64,000 nt of DNA, taken from NCBI GenBank assembly GCA_034336665.1, contig CM067592.1:44669761-44733760 (forward strand), read 5' to 3'. Below, one piece after another: positions 25,261 through 38,076 of the stretch. The position numbers and the translations under genes were made by a program. The DNA is from Luscinia megarhynchos (taxonomy: Eukaryota > Chordata > Aves > Passeriformes > Turdidae). The notes beneath the pieces were generated by a model. The model saw only the letters and a list, made by a program, of their open reading frames with translations, searched no databases and was not told the DNA's origin. Each line of letters opens with the position of its first letter. Positions within the stretch are counted from its first letter, which is position 1.

Positions 25261-25270
25261 CACCACCACA

Positions 25271-28228
25271 AACACATGATCACATAAACAAGAATTTAAC
25301 CTATACAAGAAACCAAACTTACATTGCCCCTACTTGCCATCTAGACAACGGATATGGACAATGACTCAGAAAACAGGATTTTTCTGTATATAAATTAAGC
25401 TGTATAAACTGAATATCAAAATGTTAGGTAAAGGCTTGTCAGCCAGGCTTCTCCTTAAAGTAAAAAGATTTCCACCTTCCAATGCAGGATTATTTGTGTG
25501 ATTCACATTACAGCAGCATTATCAGCTCACCATACTCCAACTAATATGTGTGGAATATAAGGATCCCTGGTTTATAGTGAGATCTAGTTTAGGGCTATTC
25601 AGCAAGAGACAAATTTAAGAGGTAAAAAAAGTAATAAACAAATGTATACACAAGCCTTAATAAGTTGACCAGAGTGGTTAGGTCAGGTCTTTGCAGGAAC
25701 TAAGCATAGCCTTAGAGACGTTTTACTGGAATTTTCTAGTTAATGAAAAAGGGGAAAAAATATTGTCTTTGGGAATAAACAAATTTTTATGAGATATTTG
25801 AATGGGCTTGTGCAGTTTTATGGGGTTTTATAAGGGGATTATGGAAATGTATGGGAGTCTTCCTCAACTTTTTCTCCATGCATGTGTTCTTGTTACTCTT
25901 TCTTGGGTGCATCACTGTCAGTGAGACAAAACCTCAGAATTCTCTGGGGTTTTCTATTGGCCTGTTATACATCTGCAGATACATGAGAGACATTGTGTGG
26001 TCATATGTCCACATGCTGTCAGATCAGTAACAGATTATCTTGCCTGACCAAATGGATAAACCCATACATGAATCAGAGTGGTGAGAAGAACAAGTTTTTG
26101 TGTTCTTTTGTTCACAGATAACAACAGCTGGCTGCTTAAATATTATTTCTATGTAAGGTCATCTATGTTTTGAGGTTCATCTCTGGCATTGGGACAACTG
26201 CTCTCCTTTTCCCAAGAATGGATATTTGCCCAGTGATGAATATAAATACAGACAATACTCTGTACTTGACTCCAAAAGGATTTCTTTTTGACTAGTTTGG
26301 TTTACCCTGCTTGTGAGGCAAATTTGGTTCTTCCTTGATCATCAAGAATTGAGAACTTTTGATGATTTATTTTGGTCTGCTGTTGGAATTCATTCTTCTC
26401 CTAGTCAAGAATGGAAAATCAAAGGGAAATAGTGATTATGAGCCTGTTGTAAGTTGTGTGTCAGCCTGAGGTGAGGTCTCTGTGTGCCTCATCCTTCTCC
26501 TGTATCCAATTCTTAGGTGAAGTGACTGTAAATCAACTAGCTTTTCCTTTGCTTTTGGAGGAGCACAGTTTTACCTGCCCACTGGATTCTCACTGAGTGA
26601 GAATGAGCCTAGAAGTAAATCACTCAGAATGCTTTCTCAAGGTAGAAAAGCTCCAGCCTGTTTTTAACCTAAGTCCAAAGTTTCCTGTCCACAAGAAATG
26701 TATTTTAGGTGGGTTCAGCTGTGCAGGCCTTTCCTGTGAGTCTCTTTTTGAGCCCTTATCACTGACAATGCACGTCACTAGCATATCCTTGTATCAGTGA
26801 AGGCCACTGTGTGGTGGGCTGCATCACTGAAGCATAAGTACTGAATTCAATGTGCAATTGTGGGACAAAAGATTCTAGCTATATCACTACTCTGGATTTT
26901 CTCTGTCACCCTTCAGGATATGGATTTTGGGGCCAAAATGAGAGCCCATGAAGAGATTTTGAAGCATGAGATGGGATTTCTGCCTGTCTGCAGTGGTCAG
27001 TACTTTCATGTTTCTGGCTACATTGACTGAGAGTTTCTCTTCACTGCCTACCTTTACATCCTCTCTGTATTCACTGCAGATACTTGGAGACGGATGAGCT
27101 TGGGTTTGCAACCTAGCTAGCTGCATTAGTTCTCTGAGGGAAGAAAACAAATTAGTCTGGCTGGTGAAGAATTGTGGTGGGACAGTTTCATAGAAATGCT
27201 GTTTGTAATGAAGTTTGAATTCAGGAACAAAGGCCTTCATGGCTAGAGTAAGTCTGGTCATTGCAGGACTCTTCTAACAAATTCACGTCTGATTGCTATC
27301 TTTCCTAAATTTCAGTGGAGGTGTGTCCATAAGCTACGATCTACCTCCTGCCTAGCAGAACCAGGCGGTATCACTGGCAGTCAAAGAATATGATGAAATT
27401 CCTGAGGAACAGTCAAGCAGCAATAAGTGAGTATTTTTCCAGCAAGTTCAATCCACAGTGTAAGTGCTCTCACTCTTGAGGATAACTAATGTGAAAAACA
27501 AACATTCGTCATAGGAAGTTGTCCCTTTTTGGGTAAGGTCCAAAATCTGTGGATCCCAAGACTGTGTATTCTAAGTGACAGGGAGCAAGTGTCACTGTGG
27601 GACAAGGGGCTCGTGCAAAGCTCACTTAGAACTCCCAGATGAACAGCAGAACGGGTTCATGAAGAGAAAACCTGCTTCACACAGCAAGGGAGAAGCACTT
27701 GTCTTGGTACATCCTGGTGAAGCTGGAGGGTTGCTGGGAATACTACTACAGGCCTCTGGCAAGATAAATGCATTCAGTGCCTGTTTTGTATCGAGCTAGC
27801 CATGTTCCTCTCTCTGTTCTGGAAGCACAGTGAAGTGAAATGTTGTGAGCGAGCACCGGCCAGAGCCAGCTCATGAGGACAGATGCAGTGAAGGTTTCAG
27901 ACATGCTGCAGTTAACTCAGCCTGCTGTGCCCACCTGACTGCTCCAGCTGACTGGCTCTGCAGTGACAGTGGTTTTTAGTTTGCAAGAGCTAGTGACTCC
28001 ACACTCTTCCTGGACGCTGTGTCGGTTTCTCAAGAAAGATATTTTGCATTTGCCTCTGGATAGTTTCATAGTAAGATCGGTACTGTTGCTCTGGGTCTCT
28101 GCAGGATATAATTACCCTGTTTTCATAATCAGTTTCAGACTACATGTTATGTCTCCCGTGATCACTGTGGTCTCCTTACAATACTGCATAACATGTTTTC
28201 TTCATACACAATTCCTGACTTTTGCAAC
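25271..28228. other. Non-coding DNA, no gene recognised
   Basis: Moderately AT-rich sequence. A 124-codon minus-strand frame at 26887-27261 is the longest frame here, but I recognise no family and frames of this size are expected by chance. No repeats were recognised. Confidence 0.4.
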
Positions 28229-28584
28229 TGTTTGTAGCTAGGGCAATGCCACTGCAGAACTGTGAAGAACGAGTTGGGCTGGAAAAGGGAAAACAGACAT
28301 CTACAGTTGTGGCAGTGCATATTGCAGCTAGTCTAAAAACTGCAATCTGAAACCCAGACAACCTGCAAGCAGGCAGGTACCTGCGTGGGAATCCCAGCCC
28401 ATCTATTGGACCCTACGCGCAGATGTATCACTGGTCAAGGAATTGAGTGACTGAGAATGTAACCAATCACCCGAGTATGTCTGGGAAACTCAAACACCCT
28501 ATTGAAGGGTGCTCACAGCGAATAAAGTGCTTTTGTCCTTGTTACAAGAACCGTGAGTGCTGTGTCTTTGTCTCAGACCTGGCA
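28229..28584 (+). mobile_element. Probable solo LTR, short ERV type
   Basis: A segment of about 356 bp starting TGTTTGTAG and ending ACCTGGCA, with a canonical poly(A) signal (AATAAA, 28521-28526) followed by a GT/T-rich stretch, the usual R-U5 layout of short avian ERV LTRs. Flanks read GCAAC (28224-28228) and CCAAC (28585-28589), possibly a 5-bp target duplication with one mismatch. No internal retroviral sequence follows. Exact edges are uncertain. Confidence 0.5.
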
Positions 28585-29709
28585 CCAACTGACATCACAT
28601 ACAGTGACCAACCTTATTTTTGAATGTTAATCAGGCGCTCATATGGTTGTTGACATGCTCTCTCATGTTACCAAAATAAATAATTTTATATTTATGAAAT
28701 CAACAGTAAGAACAGTGGTGTATAAGACCCTCTAGAAAAGCTATAGATTTGCAAAGAAGGAAGGATTTGTTTTCACTTAACTGCCTGCCTGGTTGCCTGA
28801 CATATCCAAATCGTCTTGCTGTTAGCTGCCTGATTTTTTGAACTGCCAGTCTGAAGACCTGAGGAGAAGCAGTTTACAAATAAAACAGTGGAAAAGCACA
28901 CCAGAAAATAAGACAATCTCTTAAATCTCTTGGCTTAAGTGAGATGAAGAATAGGTTGTATTTGGAGGAATTTGCATACGTGTCTATTGTTGAAACAGAG
29001 ATTTGATTCAAATTACAGTATGACCTGTGGAAACTTCTCCACCAAATAACTGATCTACGGACATAACTCTTGGTTACAGCTATTTTGCATTCAGAGCCTG
29101 AACCTGTTCTCAAATAATGTGTTATTCTTGGCATTTCACCAGTTTTCTGACTTTATATTGCATCAGTTAGGCAACCTGAAAAGTTATACAATATAATCAA
29201 GCACTAAAATTTAACAGTTGAGTGATAATTTTAATATGACGATTCCTTATAGCTTTATTTGATTTGAATTCCTTTGAATAATAAAGAGATGAAACACAGG
29301 TCTCTAGGCTAGCTTTTTGATTTGAAAAGCCAGTCTGATAAATGACAGTGCAGATTTAATTCTCCCAATAATTTATTTTCAAATGCCTTTAAATAATTTT
29401 TCGTTCTAGTCTTTGGAGGATTCTCTGTTTTTTTCACTGAGCCTGATTCTTATTAAGAAAACCATTGTTTTGAATGGAAAGGGATCCAGAGAACTTGAAA
29501 TTTCCCTAAGATACTAAAAACAAAAAAAAGAAAAATTAAGCAGTGAATTAACCTCCTTTCACATTTCCACTCTCAGCTATGTGATTGCCATAAAGTGCTT
29601 GTTTTGCTGCTTCTTGTGTCAAAGCTCACGTGCAGAGGATGACAAGTGCTCATCAGCAGGGGCTTATCTCTGAAAGGTTTGGAACTGTCAACAAATATTT
29701 TTGAACTCA
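28585..29709. other. Non-coding AT-rich DNA
   Basis: No gene or repeat recognised. Reading frames up to 86 codons look random. Confidence 0.4.
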
Positions 29710-30429
29710 TGTCTTACGTTGCAATATAGAAAGTGGCCAGAAATGTGTATTCTATCACCATCTGTTCAAGCTGGGTGGGGCAGTGACCCTTACCTCTGTG
29801 GCACATATTATCTGCTAATGGGTCATCTTTAAAACCAGGTGGGGCAATCATCTTTATCTTTTCCACAACCCATTCTCCCTCCAGGAAGAAATCATCTGTT
29901 GCTGGACCATTAAGTCCCACTGTATGGCTGATAAAATTACATCATCCCACTGGGAGATGCTCCAGCCAGGGGGAGGAGCCAAGCCTTTCCTACCTAGATA
30001 AAATCTGAGATTTTGGACAGAAAGATACCTTCTTTCCACCGAATTCCAGAGGAAAGCTGGACCTTTCCACAGCATCCCTGGACCTTCAGAGGAAAACTGC
30101 ACTGTTCTACAGGAGCACTGCTTCAGCTGAACCACATCTGCCACTGCAGGAGGACTGCAGCCACCATTTAATAGGATTGCTACAGCACCCTGACTGACAG
30201 GGTGTCAGGTTATATTCTGACTCTGTCAGTGTTTTTGTTTTTTGTAATATTGTATTTCTATTTTAATTTTCCTAGTAAAGAACTGTTATTCCTATTTCCC
30301 CTATCTTTGCCTGAGAGCCCCTTAATTTCAAAATTATAATAATAATTTAGAGGAGGGGGGTTTGCATTCTCAATTTCAAACAGAAGCTCCTGCCTTTCTT
30401 AGCAGACACCTGTCCTTCCAACCTGGACA
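29710..30429 (+). mobile_element. Solo LTR with perfect 5-bp target duplication
   Basis: A 720-bp LTR from TGTCTTACG to CCTGGACA, flanked on both sides by ACTCA (29705-29709 and 30430-30434). It contains blocks I recognise from a common passerine LTR: 'gggagatgctccagccaggg', 'acctagataaaatctgagat', 'ctgactgacagggtgtcagg' and 'tttgcctgagagccccttaa'. No internal ERV sequence follows, so it is a solo LTR left after recombination between two LTRs. A 5-bp duplication fits an ERVL- or ERVK-related integrase. Frames on either strand are not genes. Confidence 0.85.
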
Positions 30430-32249
30430 ACTCAATAAAACTTCTGGAGGACCCAAAGACCAGGGTTTATCTCTAGTGGGCAAAGTTATCCCAGTAAGAA
30501 ACTACAAACAGGCTTCAGAGGAGCAGGCAGTTTTAAAATATGACACCCTGGGGGTGACTATTAACAGTCAAGATGATACCTGTCAGAAAAATTTTGTTCC
30601 CAAGATTTGCATTAATTTTATTTCTAGGAGACCAGAAAAACTGGATTGCTAAGTGATGATGCTTGAGCAGATGCTGGAGAATAGATCTTCTTTGCCACTT
30701 TCTGAACTCAAACCCTCAGACCAGCATTGTTTGGCTGGGTACTCTTGCCTGCTGAATCATTCTTATTTCCCCTTTGAGTACTTGTCATTTACATTTGCAG
30801 CTGCAGCCCTGTAACTTGGGCAGATTGGAAGTAACTTCAAGCCTGTCAGTATAGCCAGGGCAATTTAGGTGACCTTAGTAAAATGTTTCTCCATCCAAAA
30901 CAGTTATCCCTGATCAGGTGTAGAGCCTGTGGGAGAAATCTTTTCTAAAACACAGGACATTTCTTCTGCATGGTTGGAACCTCTGCTGCTTGTCTCATTT
31001 AAAAGAGTCTAGTGCAGACAATCTGATTATCCAAGGATGAGGCCTGATCAGAATTTTATTAGCTTTACTTGCATCTATTAATTTTGATATCTGTATGCAA
31101 CCCACTTCCAGAAACCACCCTTCCAGCATTACAAATTTTACTTCTTTGGAAACAAATGAGATGGTAAAAAAAAGGTAAAATCAAGGAAGTAATTGGAGGG
31201 AGAGATGAGATAAGAATCAGATTATACTTCCTTTGTTTAATTCAGTGTTCTGCAAAATCTATTTATTTTTATTTAAATGCAGATTCTATTGAGCAGTTTT
31301 GCTATTGCAAGTATTTAGTCATACTTCCCCTTTGCTGTCTTCAGGTTGACCATGCAGTAAAACAAAAAGCACACATCAGACTCTAAGGAGGACATTGTAA
31401 ATCAGATATCCACTAGCACAGAAAATACGACAAGACTAATAACTCTTGTGCTGATTGTTTCCTTTCCTGAAATAAATGGTACATTTTTTCAGGGAGCTGT
31501 ATGTGGGTTTAATAATGATATGGATATTATGCTGAACTGGAAGTGAAACTGTGAAGTGGTCCTGACTGCAAACAAGTATGCAAAATACTCTGGAGGAGCC
31601 ATGAAATAGAGTGGAAAATGTGAGCACAGGTAAAAATCTCTCAATACTTTCAAGACACTGATGGGAAAACAAAGCAAGCTTTAAAGAATACAGAGCAATG
31701 CTGTACACAGTGAATCAAAAGGAAGGTGTTGTGCATTAAACTACTTAATGCATGCAGTTGGACTTTGCATCCACTTTGCACTTGCATAATGAGCACTTTG
31801 GGTGCACGGAGAGAGAGGGGCTGGGAATCAGTTTTCATGTGACTTCTTCTGAATTCTCTTACTCATTTCATTTAATGTAATTAATTTCTTTTAATGTAAC
31901 TATTCCTTATCCTGCACTTAGAGAAAGTGGGAAATTTAACAGTAGGCAGCTTGGGATGTGTGTGGGGGGTTCGGTGTCCTCAGGAAGATGACAGGCGTGA
32001 GCAGGTACTGAATAAGTCATTCAATAAACTGCTAATGGCAAGTGATAATTTTATACCTACAGCACAAGGAATTTCAAAGCCTTGAACATGACCAGGCCCT
32101 GCTTTGGGTAAGAAAGAGAAGACATGGTATTGAACCAAGGAGATAAGCAAGAGCTGGCAAAGAGATAAATTTTGCCCTTTTATCTGAAATTAGTTTTGAG
32201 TCAGAAGAAAGCTCAGGGCTGAACTGAGTTGTGTTGGATTTGCACGGCA
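30430..32249. other. Non-coding DNA between LTRs
   Basis: No gene recognised. It includes AT-rich stretches and short chance ORFs. Confidence 0.4.
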
Positions 32250-33841
32250 AGATTTTGGCAGTGGAGAGACAATTGAGGTGGATTCTGTGAGCAGCTCCTG
32301 GAAGTTTCCTCCATGTCCAGCAGAACCAATGTCAGATAGCTCCAGGATGGAGCTGCCACTGACCAGGGCCAAGCCAATCACAGATGGCAGTAATGACTCT
32401 GGTAACATATCTTAGAAGGAAAAAAATATTGTGCAGATGTAGTAGTGCTCAGAGAATTGTGGAGTGCAAAGTGAAAGGAAGAGTTCTGCAGACACCAAAG
32501 TCAGTGGGGAATGAGGGGGAGGAGGTGCTCCAAGTGATATTCATACTGAGAAGACATTCTCCTTCAGCCCATTGTGAAGACCACAGTGAAGCAGCTCTGC
32601 CCCTGCTTCCCATGGAGATCTGTGGGGGATACAGAGATCCCCTGTGGCTCACGGAGCAGCCCCACGCTGCAGCAGGTGGGTGCCTAAAAGGAGGCTGTGA
32701 TCCTGTGGGAAGCTCACCCTGGAGGGTCCTGTCGGGGACCTGCAGACCCATGGAGAGAGAGGAAGGAGCTGGAGGAGGTAGGACTCCTGGAAGGAGGTAG
32801 TCCCTGGTAGGACTCTTGACCCTGTTGGGGCACTGTCCTGGGTTCAGCCAGGACTGAGTTAATTGTTTTGCAGTATGTGTGAAGGAGAAGAACCTGAAGC
32901 CATGTGGGCATATCTGTATTGTTATTCTGTACCACTTCACATCACAGCCAGAGGTGGAGGTGAGGGACTTTTGGGAAGGAAGGCATGACTTGTGGTCAAA
33001 AAATGCAAAACGTGTGGTAGGGTGGGGAATCTGGCTGTTTTTGATTGTCCTATGCCTGGTGGGCATTTTTCAGGTGCATCATCCTCTATCTGTACAATAT
33101 TAGCAACTTACGTTGTTAATATTGTTGCTGTTTGTATTTTATTGTTTTCTTACCTCGTTGCTGTTTCTAGTGACTTGTTCTCATGTCAACCAGCAATCTT
33201 TGCCTTTTGTGCTTCCGATTCTCCTCTCCAGCCACCCACAGTGGGGGCAGAAGAGAGGGGAGGGGGAGTGAGCCAGAAGCTGTGTGGTTTGGAAAGTCTT
33301 GGTGGGAGAACTAAACTGGGGAGTACCACTCCTAAACCATGACAGGGACCCACACTGGAGCTGCCTGTGCCCGAAGGACTTCACCCTGTGGAAATGGATC
33401 CAAGCTGGAGCAGTTTGTGAAGAGCTGCTTCTCATGGAATGGACTCACCTTGGAGAAGCTAATGAAGAATGGTCTGCTGGGAGAAGAACCCCATGCTGGA
33501 GCAGGGGAATGGCTCCTTTCCCTGAGCAGCAGCAGAAATGTGATGACCTGATCACAATCCCCATTCCCTGTCTCCCTGTGCCACTGGGAGAGGAGACAAA
33601 CCCCAGTAAAAAGGGAGGGGTGGGGTAGAGGTGTTATCCTGCTGTGATTTCATTGGTAATAAATTCAGCCAATATCCCCAAGTTCAGTCTGTTTTGCCCA
33701 TGATAGTAATGAGTAGTGATCTCTCCCTGTCCTTATCTAAATTAATGAACCTTTCATTTTACTTTCTCTTCCCAGGCCACTTGTGGAGAGGAGAGATAGA
33801 GAGGCTTTGGAAATACCTGGCATCCAGACAGGGTAAACCTG
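32250..33841 (+). mobile_element. LTR, family A, copy 2 (split by a nested LTR)
   Basis: Homologous to 23078-23952: shared 'cacagatggcagtaatgact' (32380), 'ctccctgtccttatct' (33723) and the terminal 'tggcatccagacagggt'. The middle is interrupted at 32834-33344 by a second LTR; family A resumes at 33345 with 'gggacccacactggagc'. Without the insert the LTR is about 1.1 kb. The left edge and the last few bases are uncertain. The 205-codon minus-strand frame at 32449-33066 runs across the joint of the two LTRs and is not a gene. Confidence 0.7.
32834..33344 (+). mobile_element. ERVL-type LTR nested in LTR family A
   Basis: A 511-bp LTR starting TGTCCTGGGTTCAGCCAGGA with 'ctgagttaatt' next, and ending 'cctaaaccatgaca'. 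These are the start and end of a very common passerine LTR. The flanks GGCAC (32829-32833) and GGGAC (33345-33349) fit a 5-bp duplication with one later change. It lies inside family A copy 2 and is younger than its host LTR. Confidence 0.75.
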
Positions 33842-36800
33842 AGTAATGGAAAGCCTGCTTTCAAATTTAGCTTTTCTGCTCTCAGTAAGAAAAGATGGCT
33901 CACGTCCTTCCAAGCAGTGAATTGAATTCTCCAGGAGTTAATTCTCCACTCTGCAAGTGGACTCTCTACTGATAGAAAGAAGGAAGAGGAGAGAATCTAG
34001 CACAGGTTTTTGCAGCGAGCATTGCCTTGGCTGTGTGGTACCTGCAGAATCTCTTTTTGTCTCTGTCCTGGATCAGCAGCATTTTTCAATCAGGCACATT
34101 TTACAGAGCTCTATATAGGGTAATTATAACAGGAGCTTTCTGAGAGCTACCTGAACTGAGAACTGAGAATCATGTTCACCTTGTATTCTGCTCCTACCTT
34201 TCCAGTCTTGGTATGAGTGCCCCCTTCTACCTTCTCAGCCTTAGATTTGCAAATTTCTGCTTTGCACACCAATAACAGATAATGCCACTACTTTCCCACC
34301 TGTCCCAAATTCTTTCTCTTAGGCAGCACACCTCCAGCATTGTGGCCCACTTATACTCTCAACCATGGCAGCATCTCTCTGTGTGGCTGCAGGGAGGCTG
34401 GCCTCTAACTGATTACACTTCATTGTTCTTGAAGCAGAAGGGGAAGGAGGGGGTGAAACACCTGTGATTGTTCCAAGTATCACCCTTGCATAAAGAAGCT
34501 ACAAGATCTTTGCAGGGACTGAGATTTTTGCTGCTGCTGCAGATAGGTACAAATTAAAAACATGGGTGTGTGGATTACTGACCTCCTTGGCGAGACAGTC
34601 ATATTGTTCTAATTGTAAGGTTTCATGCCTGTGAGCATGGCTGCAGGAAATAAAATATCATTGTGTGTTCAAAAACAAAAGTACCCTGGAGAAGCCACTA
34701 ATGTATAATTAGCAGATTAAATAAATATGGAAAACCTGTCTTTTACACTCCAAAGGTTTGTGAAGACAAATATATGAGTACCAGAAAGTTGATATTTGAA
34801 CTTACTTTGACTTTTAGAGAATCATCCTGTAAATTGCACACAACAAACTGAACCCTGGAGTTCTGAGAGGCTCCAGCCAGGGGGAGGTGCTGGTCACAGC
34901 TCATTGTGGTCCAGGTCAAAGGGTCTCTCCTAGGATCACTATTTGTGGGGTAGCAAGAGCATGGGCTTTAGTCATAGTAATTGTTCTTCCTGTCTGAAAT
35001 TCAGCTTTCTTTGAAATTTTGATGACAAAATTATTATTCCATTTCAGTTGTTATTCAAGCAAGGGAAATCAATTTCCAATGGTGTTTGTTAAAAACAGGT
35101 ACTCATCAGATAGCATCAGTTCCTGGGAGCAGAGTGGGTTTCTGATAAGCTGAGGAGGAGTGGAGCCCAGGTGCTGCTCATCAAGGCTGAGGCCTAACCA
35201 GCATTTCTGAGATCATTGTGTGATTTGAGGTTTGAGATGGGGACAGACATCACCATGCCTATGAAACTAAGTCCTTGAGGCTGGGTAGAGGTAGGATCTG
35301 TCTCTTCTGTTTCAGTTGACCAATATACACATCACCCTCTTAAAGCCTGAGTGCAATGCACAGTTACCTTCCTGCTGTGTCTGCACGCACGTGGACTGTG
35401 CTTTTGGTGCTTGCTCTGCTGGGTGGGCAGGCAGGGGATGCTCCTGTTGCTGATTGACAGGCATGAATGGTCATGAACTGAAAGTGAGCTAAAATGTTTG
35501 CTTACAACTGATCTGTGAACCTATGCTCAGGAAGGGCAATATATTCTATTTCTTGGCATGGTGAATGGGAGTTTCTGTAAATGGTGTTTCAGCAGATGCC
35601 CAGGGTTGTGGCACTTGCTGTTCAGAGTTATTTCAGTGTTGATCCAGTACTATCAGGGTCCAAGTCTAGATGCTGAAAATTACTAAAATGCTAAATGACT
35701 CCACAAGAACCTCTCTGACCCACTGTTCTGTAACATAATTAATGTACTCTTTGTGACAGCAACTGAGTCACATACTTCCCAGGTGGGACTTTGATCATTT
35801 TGGCTATTGTTAATACATCAAGTCTCAGCACAGACAATCTTCACAAGTTCAAGTGTCTTGCTTCATGTAGCATGTGCATGCTGTTGGGTGCATTCCATGT
35901 TTCTGCTGTGGGTTGTGGAGCTTGAGAGTGAACTTTCTGCCTAGGCAGGAGTAACATATGGGAGGTGGCACTGGGATGAGTGAAGTGCTGAGAGAAGGGC
36001 TAGAAACAGACATACTTGCAGAAGAAATAACCAGGAGGAGGAGTGCAGAGCAGCAAAGGCAGTTGGAGTAGCTGGGAGATTCAGAATAAAAGAGGTCCCT
36101 ATACTAGAAAAAGAAGAGGTTGGTGGAGACTTCCTGAAAACTGCTTGGAGGCAAAGCCTATCTGGAGAATCAAACTCTGTAATGGTATTGGAGGGCAAGC
36201 CAAGATGTGGAGAAGCCTGCTATCCAGAAAAAGTGTATGAATAGCCCAAGGATAGTCCTGTGGAGCACAGTAAAACTGCCTTTCAGACTGAAGAACAGAC
36301 ATGATGCCAAAGGAGGAGGAGAAAAACATTTCTTACGCAGTCAGTGGAAGAAGAAATGAAGGCAGAGTGAGAGCACAGGGTCCTACATCAAGAAAGGTCT
36401 TACTGAGAGCAAGAGCTGTGCAGAGCATGTGGACAATGTTGCTTCCCGTGCCCTGCTCTTGGGAAGCACTGGGTGAAGATCAAAGAGACTTGGAGAGGTT
36501 GCAGCAGGATAGGGGCTGATGAGGAATCCTCGTGTGGAATGAGAGGTCTGAAGATCCTGAAGGCAAATCTGTGGTGAGAGGGACCAACATGGTCCTATCT
36601 GTCTAAGAGTACTTGGGACAATTTTGAAAAGCAAAGGAAAGGTTTGACCAAACATTGTGTTTTCTGCCAAAGTTTGCCATTTGCCTTGTAAGCTGGGCTG
36701 CCTTCATGAGTTCATGAAGGACAGAAGGATATTGTGCCATAATGGCTCTGCCATGTTTTGATGAAGCATCAGATACTTGAGGGATGTCATTTTGGACGAT

Positions 36801-37506
36801 ATGATGATGGAGCTGCTCTGCAGCAATTCCCCAGATAATTCCAGGAGAGCAGGCCATGGGCTTGTGGGACTTCAAGAGGTAAATGAGGGGTCACTGTCAT
36901 CTGACTCCTCTCATTTTGCTTATGCTTTGAAGAACGGCCCTGGTAACTGTTGACAAAAAAGTTTTCTCTAGCTGGTTCCTTGCCAGGTTTTTCAGCTTCC
37001 ACAAATGTGAGACCCACAGCAATGTAGGACTTACAGCTCCAAGTGCCAGGGTATAGTGTCAAGTGAGGAATCACACTAGAGCAGCATAACTGCCAAAGGA
37101 AAATGCCGAGGGTGAGTCCAGGGAAGGTGGAAATTCAATGTTGAGTAAATTGACAAAAGGTCACTGGTTTTAATTTTCAGATTTTTTGTGAAAGAGGGGC
37201 CTTATGGCACGTCTGAGTTTTTGTTTAGTAAGCTGTGTTTAGTAGGTCGTGAAAACTACCAAAGAGATGACAGGGAGTCCGAGTTCTTATAACAACACAA
37301 AATTGAAAACTTAAATCTGCTTTTTTTTTCCTATTTTCCCCTATTTTTTCTCCTTGTCAGTTTAAAGAATAATTCACTAAGCTCTGGATTATTCTTTCTC
37401 TAAAGAGAAATATGACCTGAATTTTGGCTGTTGCAAGTTAGTTGCAACTTTAGAAGCAAGATAAAAAATAAAACCAAAAAACTCTAATATACATATGCAT
37501 AAAATC
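33842..37506. other. Non-coding DNA, no gene recognised
   Basis: No coding, RNA or clear repeat feature was recognised. A short match to 'ctccagccagggggagg' near 34871 also occurs inside the 29710-30429 LTR but is too short to call a repeat. Confidence 0.4.
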
Positions 37507-38076
37507 TGTCATGGTTTTAGTCCAGGTGGCAACTAAGAGCCACACAGTCACTGGCTCACTCTCCCCACAGTAGGATGGGAAAGAGAACTGAAAGAGTGAA
37601 AGTAAGAAAACTCCTGGGTTGAGATAAATAAAGTTTTTTAGGGAAAGCAAAAGCCACACACACAAGAAAAGCAAAGGAAGGGATTCTTTCACCAATTCCT
37701 GCTGTCAGGCAGGTGCTCAACCATCTCCAGGAAAGCAGGGCTCTATTACATGTAGTGGTTACTTGCGAAGAAAAACACTGTCACTGTCAATGTCCCCTCT
37801 TCTCCCAGCTTTATATGCTGAGCATGGTGCTCTGTGGTATGGAATGCCACTTTGGAAAGTTCAGATCAGATGTCCTGGCTGTCTTCCCTCCCAGCCTCTT
37901 GTGCACCTGCTCATTGGGAGAGCACAGAGAACTGAAATGTCCTTGGCTTAGCAAGGCTTTACTTACTAGCTGCTAAGACATCAGTGTGTTATAGCATTAT
38001 TCTCATAGAAAATCCAAAATAGAGCACTGTTCCAGCTACTATGAAAACCAACTACATCCTAACTGAAATCATGTCT
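37507..38076 (-). mobile_element. ERVL-type LTR, minus strand
   Basis: About 570 bp. Read on the minus strand it begins with a decayed 'tgatttcagttaggatgtag' start, continues with 'gttttcatagtagctgg' and 'gagaataatgctataacac', and ends '...ggactaaaaccatgaca'. These match the start and end of the passerine LTR type seen at 32834 and 56018. A minus-strand AATAAA-like tract lies near 37625. It is diverged and looks internally shortened. No convincing target duplication was found, so the right edge is approximate. Confidence 0.7.

Noticed and set aside
26887..27261. 124-codon minus-strand ORF
   Set aside because: No family recognised and no flanking splice or promoter signal; the length is within chance expectation.
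32449..33066. 205-codon minus-strand ORF
   Set aside because: It runs antisense across the boundary between LTR family A and the nested ERVL-type LTR, so it cannot be an ancestral gene.
34861..34930. Possible fragment of the 29710-30429 LTR
   Set aside because: Only about 17 bases match; too short for a repeat call.
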